From: DATFAS01 sp035254305
GTDB lineage: Bacteria; Bacillota; Bacilli; Aneurinibacillales; RAOX-1
NCBI GenBank assembly: GCA_035254305.1
Contig: DATFAS010000010.1
Coordinates: forward strand, 6,628 to 70,627
Length of the DNA stretch: 64,000 nucleotides
Direction: 5' to 3'
A model generated the notes under the pieces. That model saw only the letters and a program-made list of their open reading frames with translations, had not been told where the DNA came from and did no database searches. A program made the translations under genes and the position numbers. Positions 49,381-58,326 of the stretch are shown piece after piece. The number at the start of each line of letters is the position of its first letter. Positions within the stretch are counted from its first letter, which is position 1.

Positions 49381-50509
49381 AGTCAAACATTAGTTTTTTT
49401 CGTCTCATTCCAACATTAAGCACCAGGCCAACAATCATTAAATTCGTTACAAGTGAGCTTCCACCATAGCTTATAAATGGCAGTGTAATCCCAGTGATCG
49501 GCATCAACTGAATAGTCATTCCGATATTCTCAAAAATTTGAAAAACAAACATCCCAATTACTCCGGCAACAAAATAGGCTCCAAATGCATCCTTAGAATC
49601 CATTGCGATTCGGACCATCCGATAAATTAACAGAAAGAAAAGGAAGATGAGTAAGCTCGATCCAAGAAATCCTAGTTCCTCTCCAATTACGGTAAAGATG
49701 AAATCACTCTCGCCAACCGGGACCCAACCAAACTTTGCCTGAGTGCCAGCATGCAATCCTTTTCCTGTTAACTGCCCCGACCCGATAGCGATTAGGGATT
49801 GTTTCAATTGGAAGCCTTGACCACCCGGATCTAGTTCAGGGTTCAACCAATAAACAATTCGATTCCATTGATAAGGCTTAATCAATTTGAAAAAAATAGG
49901 TTGTTTGAAATGATACAAATAAGTGAGGAAGCTAAGGAATCCTATACCAAGGAAGGCAAATAAAACAAAATGCTTGGCGCGAACTCCACCAACAATCATC
50001 ATACTAACTAAAATACCGAAAAAGACTACAGCATTCCCTAGATCAGGCTGAATAAGGATCAAAAGAGTCGGCACACCAATAATGGCAAAGATCGGTATTA
50101 GGTTAATGAGAGACTGGAGAGAACGTTCCTTCTCTGCCTGCTTAGATAAGTACTTGGCTAAAGTAAGAATGGTAATGATTTTCATTAATTCAGCAGGTTG
50201 AAACGAAAAAAAACCGAGATTAAACCAGCTTGTAGCATTATTCACAGGAGGTGTAAACAACACAGCTATAAGTAATAAAAGCCCTATTCCATATAGGATA
50301 TAACTTAAATTACCAATCAAATTGTAGTCAATAAGAATAACTAGAACCAAAAAAACAAATCCAATAAAATACCAGATGATTTGTTTTCCTTCCAGGCTCA
50401 TGTTTGGAGAGGCGCCTGAAATGCCCAAATAGCTGAACAACCCAAAACCCATCAAAATAAGCAGGATGATCCAATCGATTGTCTTAAAGTATTTACTATC
50501 AAAGTCCAT
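49379..50509 (-). CDS. rodA: RodA/FtsW-family peptidoglycan polymerase
   Basis: Encodes 376 residues from the ATG at 50507-50509; TTGGAGG is 8 bp upstream, and an in-frame ATG 15 bp further is rejected. It has about ten membrane segments. SEDS-family motifs are WYFIGF near residue 50, FQPAELMKI, VPVGESDFIFTVIGEELG (catalytic Asp region) and the C-terminal PFISYGGSSL. RodA polymerises glycan strands for the elongasome and needs a class B PBP and MreCD. Its location beside mreBCD-minCD fits this role. It is separated from minD by a terminator. Confidence 0.94.
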   Translation of the reverse strand: MDFDSKYFKTIDWIILLILMGFGLFSYLGISGASPNMSLEGKQIIWYFIGFVFLVLVILIDYNLIGNLSYILYGIGLLLLIAVLFTPPVNNATSWFNLGFFSFQPAELMKIITILTLAKYLSKQAEKERSLQSLINLIPIFAIIGVPTLLILIQPDLGNAVVFFGILVSMMIVGGVRAKHFVLFAFLGIGFLSFLTYLYHFKQPIFFKLIKPYQWNRIVYWLNPELDPGGQGFQLKQSLIAIGSGQLTGKGLHAGTQAKFGWVPVGESDFIFTVIGEELGFLGSSLLIFLFFLLIYRMVRIAMDSKDAFGAYFVAGVIGMFVFQIFENIGMTIQLMPITGITLPFISYGGSSLVTNLMIVGLVLNVGMRRKKLMFD

Positions 50510-50559
50510 GTTTCTAGCCTCCAAGGTATATTATAACCTGTTGGCATACCTAAATGAAT

Positions 50560-50585
50560 AGCAGGAACTAGTAAGAGTTCCTGCT
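50560..50585 (-). terminator. Terminator after minD
   Basis: A perfect 10-bp stem (AGCAGGAACT and AGTTCCTGCT) with a six-base loop, followed by TATTC on the minus strand. It overlaps the last codon of minD. Confidence 0.65.
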
Positions 50586-51381
50586 ACCGCATCCCAAATA
50601 ATTTTTTCATCCTCGTCATGAAGCCGCCTTCTTTTTCTTCTAGGTTGAGTAATGGAACCTGCTCTCCTAAAATTCTCCGGGCAATATTTCGGTATGCCAA
50701 GGCAGCTCTTGATTCATGATTCATAACAATCGGCTCGCCATCTTTTGATGCTTTTATTACTCTTTCGTCATCAGGGACAACACCAACGATTTCAATTCCT
50801 AGTTGTTGAATCACATCATCTACGTCAAGCATATCCCCCTGCTTCATCATCCCATAACGAATTCGATTGATGATCAATTTTGGGGATGTAGACTTTTCCT
50901 TCTCTAAGAGTCCAATCACCCGGTCTGCATCTCGCACAGCAGTAGGCTCTGGAACAGTCACTACAATCGCCTGATCTGCTCCACTCACAGCATTTTTGAA
51001 ACCTTGTTCAATTCCCGCCGGACAATCAATAATCACATAATCAAAATCTTGTTTCAGTTCTTTTATTAAAGCATCCATCTGCTCTACAGTAACAGCAGAT
51101 TTATCCTTCGTTTGCTTTGCTGGAAGCAAAAAGAGATGCTCAAAACGTTTATCCTTTATTAAGGCTTGTTGTAATTTGCACTGTCCGTCAATAACATCTA
51201 CCAAATCGTAAATAATCCGATTTTCTAACCCCATCATAACATCCAAATTGCGTAGCCCGATATCTCCATCAACTAAACAGACCTTTTTACCATTAATGGC
51301 AAGGGCAGTCCCTATATTTGCTGACGTTGTCGTTTTGCCAACCCCACCCTTTCCTGATGTTACAACAATCGCCTCTCCCAC
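50584..51381 (-). CDS. minD: Septum site-determining ATPase MinD
   Basis: Encodes 265 residues. The deviant Walker A is SGKGGVGKTTTSANIG and the switch II region DYVIIDCPAGIEQG. The C-terminal MTRMKKLFGMR is the amphipathic membrane-targeting helix. MinD recruits MinC to the membrane to block Z-ring assembly near the poles. The start is GTG at 51381 with GAGGG at 7 bp. It lies 33 bp after minC. Confidence 0.97.
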   Translation of the reverse strand: MGEAIVVTSGKGGVGKTTTSANIGTALAINGKKVCLVDGDIGLRNLDVMMGLENRIIYDLVDVIDGQCKLQQALIKDKRFEHLFLLPAKQTKDKSAVTVEQMDALIKELKQDFDYVIIDCPAGIEQGFKNAVSGADQAIVVTVPEPTAVRDADRVIGLLEKEKSTSPKLIINRIRYGMMKQGDMLDVDDVIQQLGIEIVGVVPDDERVIKASKDGEPIVMNHESRAALAYRNIARRILGEQVPLLNLEEKEGGFMTRMKKLFGMR

Positions 51382-51414
51382 TACGTATCCCTCATTTCAC
51401 ATATATGTAGATCT

Positions 51415-52083
51415 CTATCTTTTATCCCAATAATCCGCCCGAATTTTATGAACTTGGTTCATTTTGTCGATAGACATCTGTCCGTCTTCCAAATAAGCAA
51501 ATTCCATCTCATAACTTCCATCCATCCATTCATCTGGTGGCCGACTGATTACCTCAGCAATTCTTAATTGTGTAGGCCTTAGCTCAGAGGCAGCAATAAT
51601 CGCCTGCTCATCCCCATCACACCCAGCATGGGCAAGTCCTCTAATAGCTCCCAATACAAAAATACTACCCGTACAGAAGACACCTCCACCAGGATTAATA
51701 TCACCTAATAGGAGAAGGTCACCCATATGCCGAAGCTCCTGACCAGAACGAACGGTTCCAGTTTCAACACGAATAGTAGATGAGAGTTTATCTAAAAGAG
51801 CCTCTTGCTTCGAAACAACGGAAGAATCAATGTGCTTAATGACAAGATTCCCTTTAAGACTTATAACGTCTCTTAGCTGCTGCTCTTGCTCTTTGGTTAA
51901 ATAACGGAAACCTAATTTGATCGTGATAGGAATTAGGGGACCAGACAAGATTTGCTGATGGCTATGCTCAATTTTTTCTTTTAGCTGTGCTAATAATTCC
52001 TCTAAGGAACACGTATCATCCATTATAAATACGAGGCCATCCTTGGTTCCTTTAATCGTCACATAGTTTTTAAGGTTTGTCAT
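51415..52083 (-). CDS. minC: Septum site-determining protein MinC
   Basis: Encodes 222 residues from the ATG at 52081-52083, chosen by homology to MinC N-termini and a G-rich site upstream (GGGGTGGGGGGA); an in-frame ATG 87 bp further up is rejected because it overlaps the end of mreD and is not MinC-like. The N-terminal domain (about 1-100) inhibits FtsZ. The C-terminal beta-helical domain has VRSGQELRHMGDLLLLGDINPG and GRAHAG-like GLAHAGCDGD, which binds MinD. The ribosome site lacks a classic AGGAGG. Confidence 0.94.
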   Translation of the reverse strand: MTNLKNYVTIKGTKDGLVFIMDDTCSLEELLAQLKEKIEHSHQQILSGPLIPITIKLGFRYLTKEQEQQLRDVISLKGNLVIKHIDSSVVSKQEALLDKLSSTIRVETGTVRSGQELRHMGDLLLLGDINPGGGVFCTGSIFVLGAIRGLAHAGCDGDEQAIIAASELRPTQLRIAEVISRPPDEWMDGSYEMEFAYLEDGQMSIDKMNQVHKIRADYWDKR

Positions 52084-52141
52084 ACTTCTTAAATCCCCCC
52101 ACCCCCATTTATTCGCCGTATGTGGGGATTTTCCTGCCAAT

Positions 52142-52654
52142 CTATGCTCTTTCGTTTTTTCGTTCCTCATCCATATTCTCTAAGAAACGACTTAAAGGTC
52201 GAAAAGCAAGGATTGCAAAGGCAGAATTCAACAGTGCAGTTGGGATCATTTCCAACCAACGATAGCTATCATCGATCAAGCCAAACAAATGAAAAATAAA
52301 GAAAATCAAGTTTTCATGAATAAATACCGAGAAAAAGACAGTAATAACAATTAAAAAAACATTTTGCTGGAAATATTGATAAATCAGTGCACAAGTATAA
52401 GGAACGATAGCCATTGCAAATGCATAAACACCAATCACGTCGCTATAAAGAATATCCTGTATCATCCCAAATACTAAACCAATAAAAAATGCTCTACGAC
52501 GGCCAATATACAAGGAGATAAAAATAAGTACAACCAATCCAAAACGTGGAACTGGTAATACCGAACTCCCCCAGGTATGAGAGAAGATTTGTAGTATAGT
52601 GCCTTCTAATACTAGAAGAGCTAGTAGAATAACGGTTAATACTCCCCATCTCAT
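52142..52654 (-). CDS. mreD: Rod shape-determining protein MreD
   Basis: Encodes 170 residues with five or six hydrophobic segments. The family motif is LVFGMIQDILYSDVIGVYAF. MreD is an integral partner of MreC and RodA in sidewall synthesis. The ATG at 52654 overlaps the mreC stop by 4 bp. It is followed by minC, as in B. subtilis. Confidence 0.92.
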   Translation of the reverse strand: MRWGVLTVILLALLVLEGTILQIFSHTWGSSVLPVPRFGLVVLIFISLYIGRRRAFFIGLVFGMIQDILYSDVIGVYAFAMAIVPYTCALIYQYFQQNVFLIVITVFFSVFIHENLIFFIFHLFGLIDDSYRWLEMIPTALLNSAFAILAFRPLSRFLENMDEERKNERA

Positions 52655-53571
52655 CCGCCTGTTCCCCCACCCTGTGCAGGCGTTGGCCCCTGTTGAGTTC
52701 CAGTGTCAGCTGGGGTAGGAGCAACGTCAGGTGGAATAAAAGATCTTTCTACTACAAAAACCTTCTCTACCTGCTGTAAATTCGCATTTGGTTTAATATA
52801 GGCATCTTTCGTTAGATATTGATCATCTGTTTTGACCGAAACGATTTCACCGAGTACTAGTCCTTTGGGAATCGTTCCACCTAACCCTGATGTAATGACC
52901 ATTTGTTTGGGTGCAATTTCAGCCTGCATAGGAATTTTCCTCATAATGAGCAAATTGTTTTTTGGATCAAACCCTTCAATTACCCCATAGATCCGTTCAT
53001 TACCTTGAACAATCGCACCAATATGGTTTCCTCTTTCAATATCTGTTACTAGCTCAACTTGTGAGGAGAAATTAGAAACACTTTGTACTCTACCAATATA
53101 TCCCTCAGGTGTAATAACCGCCATGTTAGCTGAAATTCCATCTCGACTACCTTTATCAATGACAACGGTATGATTCCAACGATCCGGTGAACGTGCGATG
53201 ACTTCAGCCATTCTAAGCTTATAGCTAGATAGCTTTGATTGCTCAGCATCTAATAGCTTCCGCAACTGTGCATTCTCTAGCTTTAATTCATTTAGATCAG
53301 CCGTTACCTGGGCAAATTGCTGCAAATTCTTTTTAAGTTCTTTATTTTCCTCGTAAATTTGATACATATCATTCATATTTCTAAAGAAGCCCGCTACAGC
53401 AAACGCGGGCTTATATACTATTTGTTGAACGAAGGAAAACGAATCTCTTATAAAGCGTTCGGGCATGCTGGGAATGGGTCTTTCCTTTAAGGTAATCCCC
53501 ATAATGATAACTAACACAATTAAACTTAATAACAAAGCTAATAAACGTCTTTTAATAAAGAAATTGGACAC
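52651..53571 (-). CDS. mreC: Rod shape-determining protein MreC
   Basis: Encodes 306 residues from the GTG at 53569-53571, with AGGTG at 6 bp; a GTG 9 bp upstream lacks a site. An N-terminal membrane helix (about 9-28) leads to a coiled coil (about 65-110, ELKLENAQLRKLLDAE) and two beta-barrel domains with VITPEGYIGRV and VITSGLGGTIPKGLVLG. The tail is Pro/Gly/Thr-rich. MreC links MreB to extracellular cell-wall enzymes. It lies 18 bp after mreB. Confidence 0.93.
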   Translation of the reverse strand: MSNFFIKRRLLALLLSLIVLVIIMGITLKERPIPSMPERFIRDSFSFVQQIVYKPAFAVAGFFRNMNDMYQIYEENKELKKNLQQFAQVTADLNELKLENAQLRKLLDAEQSKLSSYKLRMAEVIARSPDRWNHTVVIDKGSRDGISANMAVITPEGYIGRVQSVSNFSSQVELVTDIERGNHIGAIVQGNERIYGVIEGFDPKNNLLIMRKIPMQAEIAPKQMVITSGLGGTIPKGLVLGEIVSVKTDDQYLTKDAYIKPNANLQQVEKVFVVERSFIPPDVAPTPADTGTQQGPTPAQGGGTGG

Positions 53572-53589
53572 CTTTAACACCTGCTTTTT

Positions 53590-54630
53590 CTATCTTCCCC
53601 TTCTAGATCTTGCGGTAATGCCGGATTTTGATTTGAATAAATGTAGATTCTCTAGCGCCCTACCAGTTCCAATGGCAACACAATCGAGTGCATTCTCTGC
53701 TACAATGACTGGCATCCCTGTTTCTTCACTCAATAACCTGTCCAAATTTCTAAGTAAGGCTCCTCCACCAGTGAGAACAATCCCTCGATCCATGATATCC
53801 GCAGCTAATTCAGGTGGACTTTTTTCCAAGGTTACCTTTACAGCCTCAACAATACTGCTCACTGTTTCCTGTAACGCCTCTGTAATCTCATGTGAAGAAA
53901 TCGCAATGGTTTTAGGTAATCCTGAAATCAGATCACGTCCACGAATATCAATGTTCTCATTTTTTTCAGAAGGAAGAGCAGACCCGATCTCCATTTTTAA
54001 CGTTTCGGATGTACGTTCACCAATCATCAAATTATATTTCTTTTTGATATATTGAATGACTGCTTCATCCATTTCATCACCAGCTACACGAATCGAACGA
54101 CTGGTTACAATTCCACCTAAGGAAATGATGGCTACCTCAGTCGTCCCTCCACCAATGTCTACCACCATGCTCCCTGTCGGCTCCCATACTGGAAGGTCTG
54201 CCCCAATTGCAGCAGCGAACGGTTCTTCAATGGTATAGGCTTCTCTTGCACCCGCTTGTTTCGTCGCATCTTCAACCGCTCTCTTCTCAACAGCTGTGAT
54301 CCCAGACGGCACACAAACCATTACGTTTGGACGTCTCGTTAACAATCCACGATTTTTTTGAGCTTGACGAATAAAATATTTCAACATGGTAGCAGTCGTC
54401 TCAAAATCAGCAATGACCCCATCCTTCATGGGACGAACAGCTACTATATTTCCTGGTGTTCTACCAATCATGCTTTTTGCTGCATTACCCACTGCCTCAA
54501 TTGATCCCGTATCTGTACGAATGGCTACTACGGAAGGCTCGCGAGCCAATATCCCCTTCCCCTTCACATAAACCAATGTATTTGCTGTTCCCAAATCTAT
54601 TCCCATATCACGAGAAAAACCACCAAACAT
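53590..54630 (-). CDS. mreB: Rod shape-determining actin homologue MreB
   Basis: Encodes 346 residues from the ATG at 54628-54630; AAGGAG is 9 bp upstream, while an in-frame ATG 42 bp further is not MreB-like. Nucleotide-binding motifs are MGIDLGTANTLVYVKGKG, MVVDIGGGTTEVAIIS and IVLTGGGALLRNLD. The N-terminal FGGFSRDMG probably forms the membrane-binding part. MreB filaments guide elongasome movement. It heads mreBCD-minCD. Confidence 0.97.
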   Translation of the reverse strand: MFGGFSRDMGIDLGTANTLVYVKGKGILAREPSVVAIRTDTGSIEAVGNAAKSMIGRTPGNIVAVRPMKDGVIADFETTATMLKYFIRQAQKNRGLLTRRPNVMVCVPSGITAVEKRAVEDATKQAGAREAYTIEEPFAAAIGADLPVWEPTGSMVVDIGGGTTEVAIISLGGIVTSRSIRVAGDEMDEAVIQYIKKKYNLMIGERTSETLKMEIGSALPSEKNENIDIRGRDLISGLPKTIAISSHEITEALQETVSSIVEAVKVTLEKSPPELAADIMDRGIVLTGGGALLRNLDRLLSEETGMPVIVAENALDCVAIGTGRALENLHLFKSKSGITARSRRGR

Positions 54631-54730
54631 GTTAACTTGCTCCTTCCATACCCTTTTCCTCAAGTCATACAATTATTTCTGTTATCCATCTCTCTAACGG
54701 TAGAGGTTAATTTCTTAAACCTAACTTTTA

Positions 54731-54758
54731 ATTATAGACGATTTTCTACACAATTCAA
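54731..54758 (-). promoter_or_regulatory. Possible promoter of mreBCD-minCD
   Basis: On the minus strand TTGAAT (54753-54758) and TATAAT (54731-54736) are separated by 16 bp. The -35 overlaps the radC stop region. Confidence 0.5.
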
Positions 54759-55432
54759 ATCAATCCCTTTTCCTTTAAGCTTACAAAACGTCCATCACCA
54801 ATAATTATGTGGTCTAAAACTTCTATCCCTATGGTTTTTCCCGCCTGAACTAAGCGTTCTGTAACCTCAATATCCTCTTTACTTGGGCTTGGATCACCAC
54901 TTGGATGGTTATGTAAACAAATAAGGGAAGCGCTACTGCGTCGGATAGCATCTTTAAAAACTTCTCTGGGATGTACAATAGAAGAATTCAAACTTCCGAT
55001 AAATATAGTCTTTTGACCAATCACCTGATTCTTTGTATTTAAGAACAGACAAACGAAGTGTTCCTGTGTCAAATGTCTTAATTCTTCCATCATCAGTTGG
55101 GAAACATCCTCAGGGGAACGAATCGTTTTACGGTCCATGGGACCTTCTCCCACAATTCTCCTTCCAAGTTCAATACTTGCCAACAGTGAAATTGCCTTGG
55201 CAGGACCTATCCCTTTTACCTGTACAAGCTCTTCAAATGTTATATCTAGAAATTGACGCAGTCCGCCAACATGCTCAAAAAGTCGTCTAGAGAGATGCAT
55301 AACGGACTCTCCCTGTGACCCCGTGCCAAGTATAATCGCAAGTAAATCTACATTCGAAAGAGATGCTATTCCACAATTCAATACCCTTTCTCTAGGCCCT
55401 TCCACTAACGACGTTGCTGTTTGCTTCCCCAT
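54755..55432 (-). CDS. radC: RadC family JAMM-fold protein
   Basis: Encodes 225 residues from the ATG at 55430-55432, with AAGGGGTG at 5 bp. A helix-hairpin-helix N-terminal part (FEELVQVKGIGPAKAISLLA) precedes the JAMM/MPN+ zinc motif LHNHPSGDPSPSKED. It was once thought to be a DNA repair protein, but the function is unclear. It stands between maf and mreB, as in B. subtilis. The JAMM zinc ligands are complete. Confidence 0.93.
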   Translation of the reverse strand: MGKQTATSLVEGPRERVLNCGIASLSNVDLLAIILGTGSQGESVMHLSRRLFEHVGGLRQFLDITFEELVQVKGIGPAKAISLLASIELGRRIVGEGPMDRKTIRSPEDVSQLMMEELRHLTQEHFVCLFLNTKNQVIGQKTIFIGSLNSSIVHPREVFKDAIRRSSASLICLHNHPSGDPSPSKEDIEVTERLVQAGKTIGIEVLDHIIIGDGRFVSLKEKGLI

Positions 55433-55450
55433 GCAAACACCCCTTAGCAA

Positions 55451-56080
55451 TTAGTTTCGTTGTGTATGTTCTACGAAGGTTTGTTTTACCTTTTCTCCTA
55501 AAATGTCGACACCAAATCCTTGCAAATATTCAGCTAACAACCTTATAGGTAATCCAACCACAGAGAAATAATCCCCCTGAATCCCTGTAATAAATAAAGA
55601 ACCCAATCCCTGAATAGCATACGATCCAGCCTTGTCCATAGGTTCTTTTGTTTTAATGTAATCATTAATTTCTTTTTCTGTTATCGGTCTCATCTTTACC
55701 TTAGTTTCCATATATCCAATTCTTTTTTCTCCACTTAAGGCGTCAATAACTGCAAGACCACTAAATACGGAGTGCTCCCTGCCTGAGAGCTTAGAAAGCA
55801 TAGCATAGGCTTCATCCTCACCACCAGGTTTCCCTAGGATTTCTCCATCTAGCACTACGATCGTATCCGAACCGATGATAAGCCCTTCCTCATACAAGCC
55901 TGCGACCTCAGCTGCTTTTCTTTCTGCCAATAATTCGACAACCTCTGCAGGTTTACGTCCGTCATCAACATGTTCATCTGCATGACTGGGCCTAACAATA
56001 AATGGAAGTCCAAGATTGCGTAGTAGCTCTTGTCTTCTTGGTGATGCCGATGCCAAAATAATTATCTTCCTTGTTTCCAT
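55451..56080 (-). CDS. maf: Maf-family nucleotide pyrophosphatase
   Basis: Encodes 209 residues, slightly longer than the typical 190-200. N-terminal ILASASPRRQELLRNLGL, the GSDTIVVLDGEILGKP motif and SGREHSVFSGLAV are diagnostic. Maf proteins hydrolyse non-canonical NTPs such as dTTP/UTP or modified forms. The C-terminus has an extra charged stretch (LGEKVKQTFVEHTQRN). The ATG at 56080 follows GAGAGGTG at 13 bp, a long spacing. It lies 18 bp before radC. Confidence 0.93.
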   Translation of the reverse strand: METRKIIILASASPRRQELLRNLGLPFIVRPSHADEHVDDGRKPAEVVELLAERKAAEVAGLYEEGLIIGSDTIVVLDGEILGKPGGEDEAYAMLSKLSGREHSVFSGLAVIDALSGEKRIGYMETKVKMRPITEKEINDYIKTKEPMDKAGSYAIQGLGSLFITGIQGDYFSVVGLPIRLLAEYLQGFGVDILGEKVKQTFVEHTQRN

Positions 56081-56110
56081 GGTTAACTTTTTACACCTCT
56101 CAAGGAATTT

Positions 56111-56347
56111 TTATTTCATTTTTTTGTATAACCAATAGGCTAAAATAAGCCCCAAGATTCCACTCAGGTTTAGTTTAACCTGAAGAAGGAAATCATACTT
56201 AAAAATTACAAAGTCTCCTTTAGGTTGCCAGGTAATTTGTTCACCCACACCTAAGAACGGAATCCACTGTCCCAATATCTTCCCCATTATACTACCAAAA
56301 ATCAGTCCTACAATTAGAACAATGATCAAAATGAGTGTGTCCTTCAT
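56111..56347 (-). CDS. DUF4321 small membrane protein
   Basis: Encodes 78 residues from the ATG at 56345-56347, which has AGAGGAGA at 4 bp; an in-frame ATG 27 bp upstream has none. Two hydrophobic segments (about 3-23 and 58-75) flank a loop with LGQWIPFLGVGEQITWQP. It fits the DUF4321 family, often found beside maf in Firmicutes. Function unknown. It is first in the maf-radC unit, and the IS element stands upstream of it. Confidence 0.82.
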   Translation of the reverse strand: MKDTLILIIVLIVGLIFGSIMGKILGQWIPFLGVGEQITWQPKGDFVIFKYDFLLQVKLNLSGILGLILAYWLYKKMK

Positions 56348-56551
56348 AGATTCTCCTCTTCCACTTGTAGCCAATGTTATTGAAAGATAAGCAAAGGTTC
56401 TGTCTGTCTATTTATCAACCTCAAGTTTAGCAAAATAAACAAACTTAAAACAAGAATTTCTTGAGACTGAAAGGCCAATTTTTCAGTTTTTTCAGCCTAA
56501 AAAAGCATCTAGGTATAGCCCGAGGGCACTGAAAAAGTCCCCATAAAGTAG

Positions 56552-56592
56552 AAAAGGTATAATACCTCAAATCTGAGGGAATTATACCTTTT
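56552..56592 (+). terminator. Hairpin at the left end of the IS element
   Basis: AAAAGGTATAAT and ATTATACCTTTT form a 12-bp outer stem with a nested CTCA/TGAG stem, followed by TTTT on the plus strand. It lies upstream of the transposase and probably stops outside read-through transcription into it. Confidence 0.65.
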
Positions 56593-56634
56593 TTGCTGTA
56601 TAATTATAGTATCAATTTCAAACGGGTGGGTCCT

Positions 56635-58086
56635 ATGATTAACAATCAACAATCTATGATTTTCAGTCCATATATGGCTATTTATGATTTAGTTGTTCCA
56701 AAGGATAATATGTTGCGTAAAATTAACGATCTGGTCGACTTCTCTTTTGTTTATGATGAACTTAAGGATAAATATTGTCTTGATAATGGTCGAAACGCCA
56801 TTGACCCTATTCGCATGTTCAAATATTTATTGCTAAAGTCTATCCATGACTTATCTGACGTCGATATAGTTGAACGTTCGAAATATGACATGTCATTTAA
56901 GTATTTTCTAAACATGGCACCAGAAGAGGACGTGATCGAACCAAGTTCTCTAACGAAATTCCGAAAACTTCGTTTAAAAGATGTAAACCTTTTGGACATG
57001 CTTATCAATAAAACCGTTGAAATTGCCATGGAGAAGGAAATCATTAAAAGTAATTCCATTATCGTGGATGCCACCCATACGAAAGCCCGCTACAATCAAA
57101 AATCACCTAGAGAAATCCTGATGGATCGTTCTAAAAAGCTTAGAAAAGCTATTTATCAAATAGATGAAAGCATGAAAAATAAGTTCCCAACCAAAAATAC
57201 TACGGATATTTTAGAAGATGAAATCAACTATTGCCAAAAGCTTATTGACGTGATCGAAAAGGAAGAAAGCCTTGCTCAGTATCCAAAAGTAAAGGAACAG
57301 TTGAACCTTCTAAAAGAAACAGTCGCCGATGATATTGAACATCTACAGATTTCCGAAGATCAAGATGCAAAAGTAGGGCATAAAACGGCCGATTCCTCAT
57401 TTTTTGGATATAAGACACACATAGCCATGAGTGAAGAACGGATTATTACAGCTGCAACAATTACGACAGGAGAAAAAAATGACGGTAAACAATTAGAAAC
57501 GTTGATCGAAAAAAGCATTAAAGCTGGAATGCAAGTCGAGACCGTCATTGGTGATGCAGCCTATTCTGAAAAGGGAAACATTGAATATGCAAAAGAGAAT
57601 GAAATAAAATTAGTAGCCAAATTAAACCCTTCTGTAACGCAAGGATTCCGTAAAAAAGAAGAGGAATTTGAGTTCAATAAAGATGCTGGAATGTATGTTT
57701 GTAAAGCTGGACATATGGCTATACGGAAGGCACGTCAAGGTAAAAAAGGTGTAGCTGCAAATCAAGCGGACACTTATTATTTTGATGTCGAAAAATGTAA
57801 AACCTGCCCATTTAAGGATGGATGTTATAAAGAAGGTGCTAAAAGCAAAACTTATTCTGTTACGATCAAATCCAATATTCACACAAAGCAGGAAAAATTC
57901 CAAGAAAGTGACTATTTTAGGGAGAAATCGAGAGAGCGATATAAAATAGAAGCCAAAAATAGCGAATTGAAACACGGACACGGGTATGATGTTGCGGAAT
58001 CCTCGGGTCTTATTGGCATGGAATTACAAGGGGCAATGGCAATCTTCGCCGTAAATTTAAAAAGGATATTGACACTAATGAGTTAA
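56635..58086 (+). CDS. IS1182 family transposase
   Basis: Encodes 483 residues from the ATG at 56635, which has GGGTGGGT just upstream; an in-frame ATG 42 bp earlier is rejected. The N-terminal DUF772-like domain (about 30-130) is followed by a DDE domain. Probable catalytic residues are Asp in IVDATHTKARYN, Asp in VIGDAAYSEKGN and Glu in YKIEAKNSELKHGHGYD. A Cys cluster (KCKTCPFKDGCYKEG) probably binds zinc. The frame is intact, so the element may still be active. Confidence 0.9.
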   Translation: MINNQQSMIFSPYMAIYDLVVPKDNMLRKINDLVDFSFVYDELKDKYCLDNGRNAIDPIRMFKYLLLKSIHDLSDVDIVERSKYDMSFKYFLNMAPEEDVIEPSSLTKFRKLRLKDVNLLDMLINKTVEIAMEKEIIKSNSIIVDATHTKARYNQKSPREILMDRSKKLRKAIYQIDESMKNKFPTKNTTDILEDEINYCQKLIDVIEKEESLAQYPKVKEQLNLLKETVADDIEHLQISEDQDAKVGHKTADSSFFGYKTHIAMSEERIITAATITTGEKNDGKQLETLIEKSIKAGMQVETVIGDAAYSEKGNIEYAKENEIKLVAKLNPSVTQGFRKKEEEFEFNKDAGMYVCKAGHMAIRKARQGKKGVAANQADTYYFDVEKCKTCPFKDGCYKEGAKSKTYSVTIKSNIHTKQEKFQESDYFREKSRERYKIEAKNSELKHGHGYDVAESSGLIGMELQGAMAIFAVNLKRILTLMS

Positions 58087-58113
58087 AAAGCGGGATACAC
58101 TCGGGGTGAAAGA

Positions 58114-58158
58114 AAAGACGGCTCTCCATTCAAAAGAAGTTGAATGAGAGTCGTCTTT
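58114..58158 (+). terminator. Terminator after the transposase
   Basis: AAAGACGGCTCTCCATTCAA pairs with its near-complement (TTGAATGAGAGTCGTCTTT), with a small internal mismatch, then runs into T. It lies inside the right end of the IS. Confidence 0.8.
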
Positions 58159-58326
58159 TTTATTAAGCCATCCTAGTTACATGAAAAATTGTCAGTTTTT
58201 CAGTGCCCTCAATCTTAATTGGGTGTTTTTTTATTAACATGTGGAAGAATAAGGATTACATTTAACCAAATTGCAAAAGAGCATAGTTAACATGATTGAA
58301 AATGAATGTTTTATAGAAAAATCATG

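Larger units (their letters stand above)
56522..58210 (+). mobile_element. Complete IS1182-like insertion sequence
   Basis: About 1.69 kb, bounded by 15-bp perfect inverted repeats: GAGGGCACTGAAAAA (56522-56536) and its complement (58196-58210). It contains one intact transposase gene and inward hairpin terminators near both ends. I see no target duplication: the flanks GCCC (left) and AATC (right) differ. It lies between the DUF4321-maf-radC unit and the fru operon. Confidence 0.85.

Noticed and set aside
56518..58214. Target site duplication around the IS element
   Set aside because: No matching direct repeat of 2-9 bp was seen next to the inverted ends.
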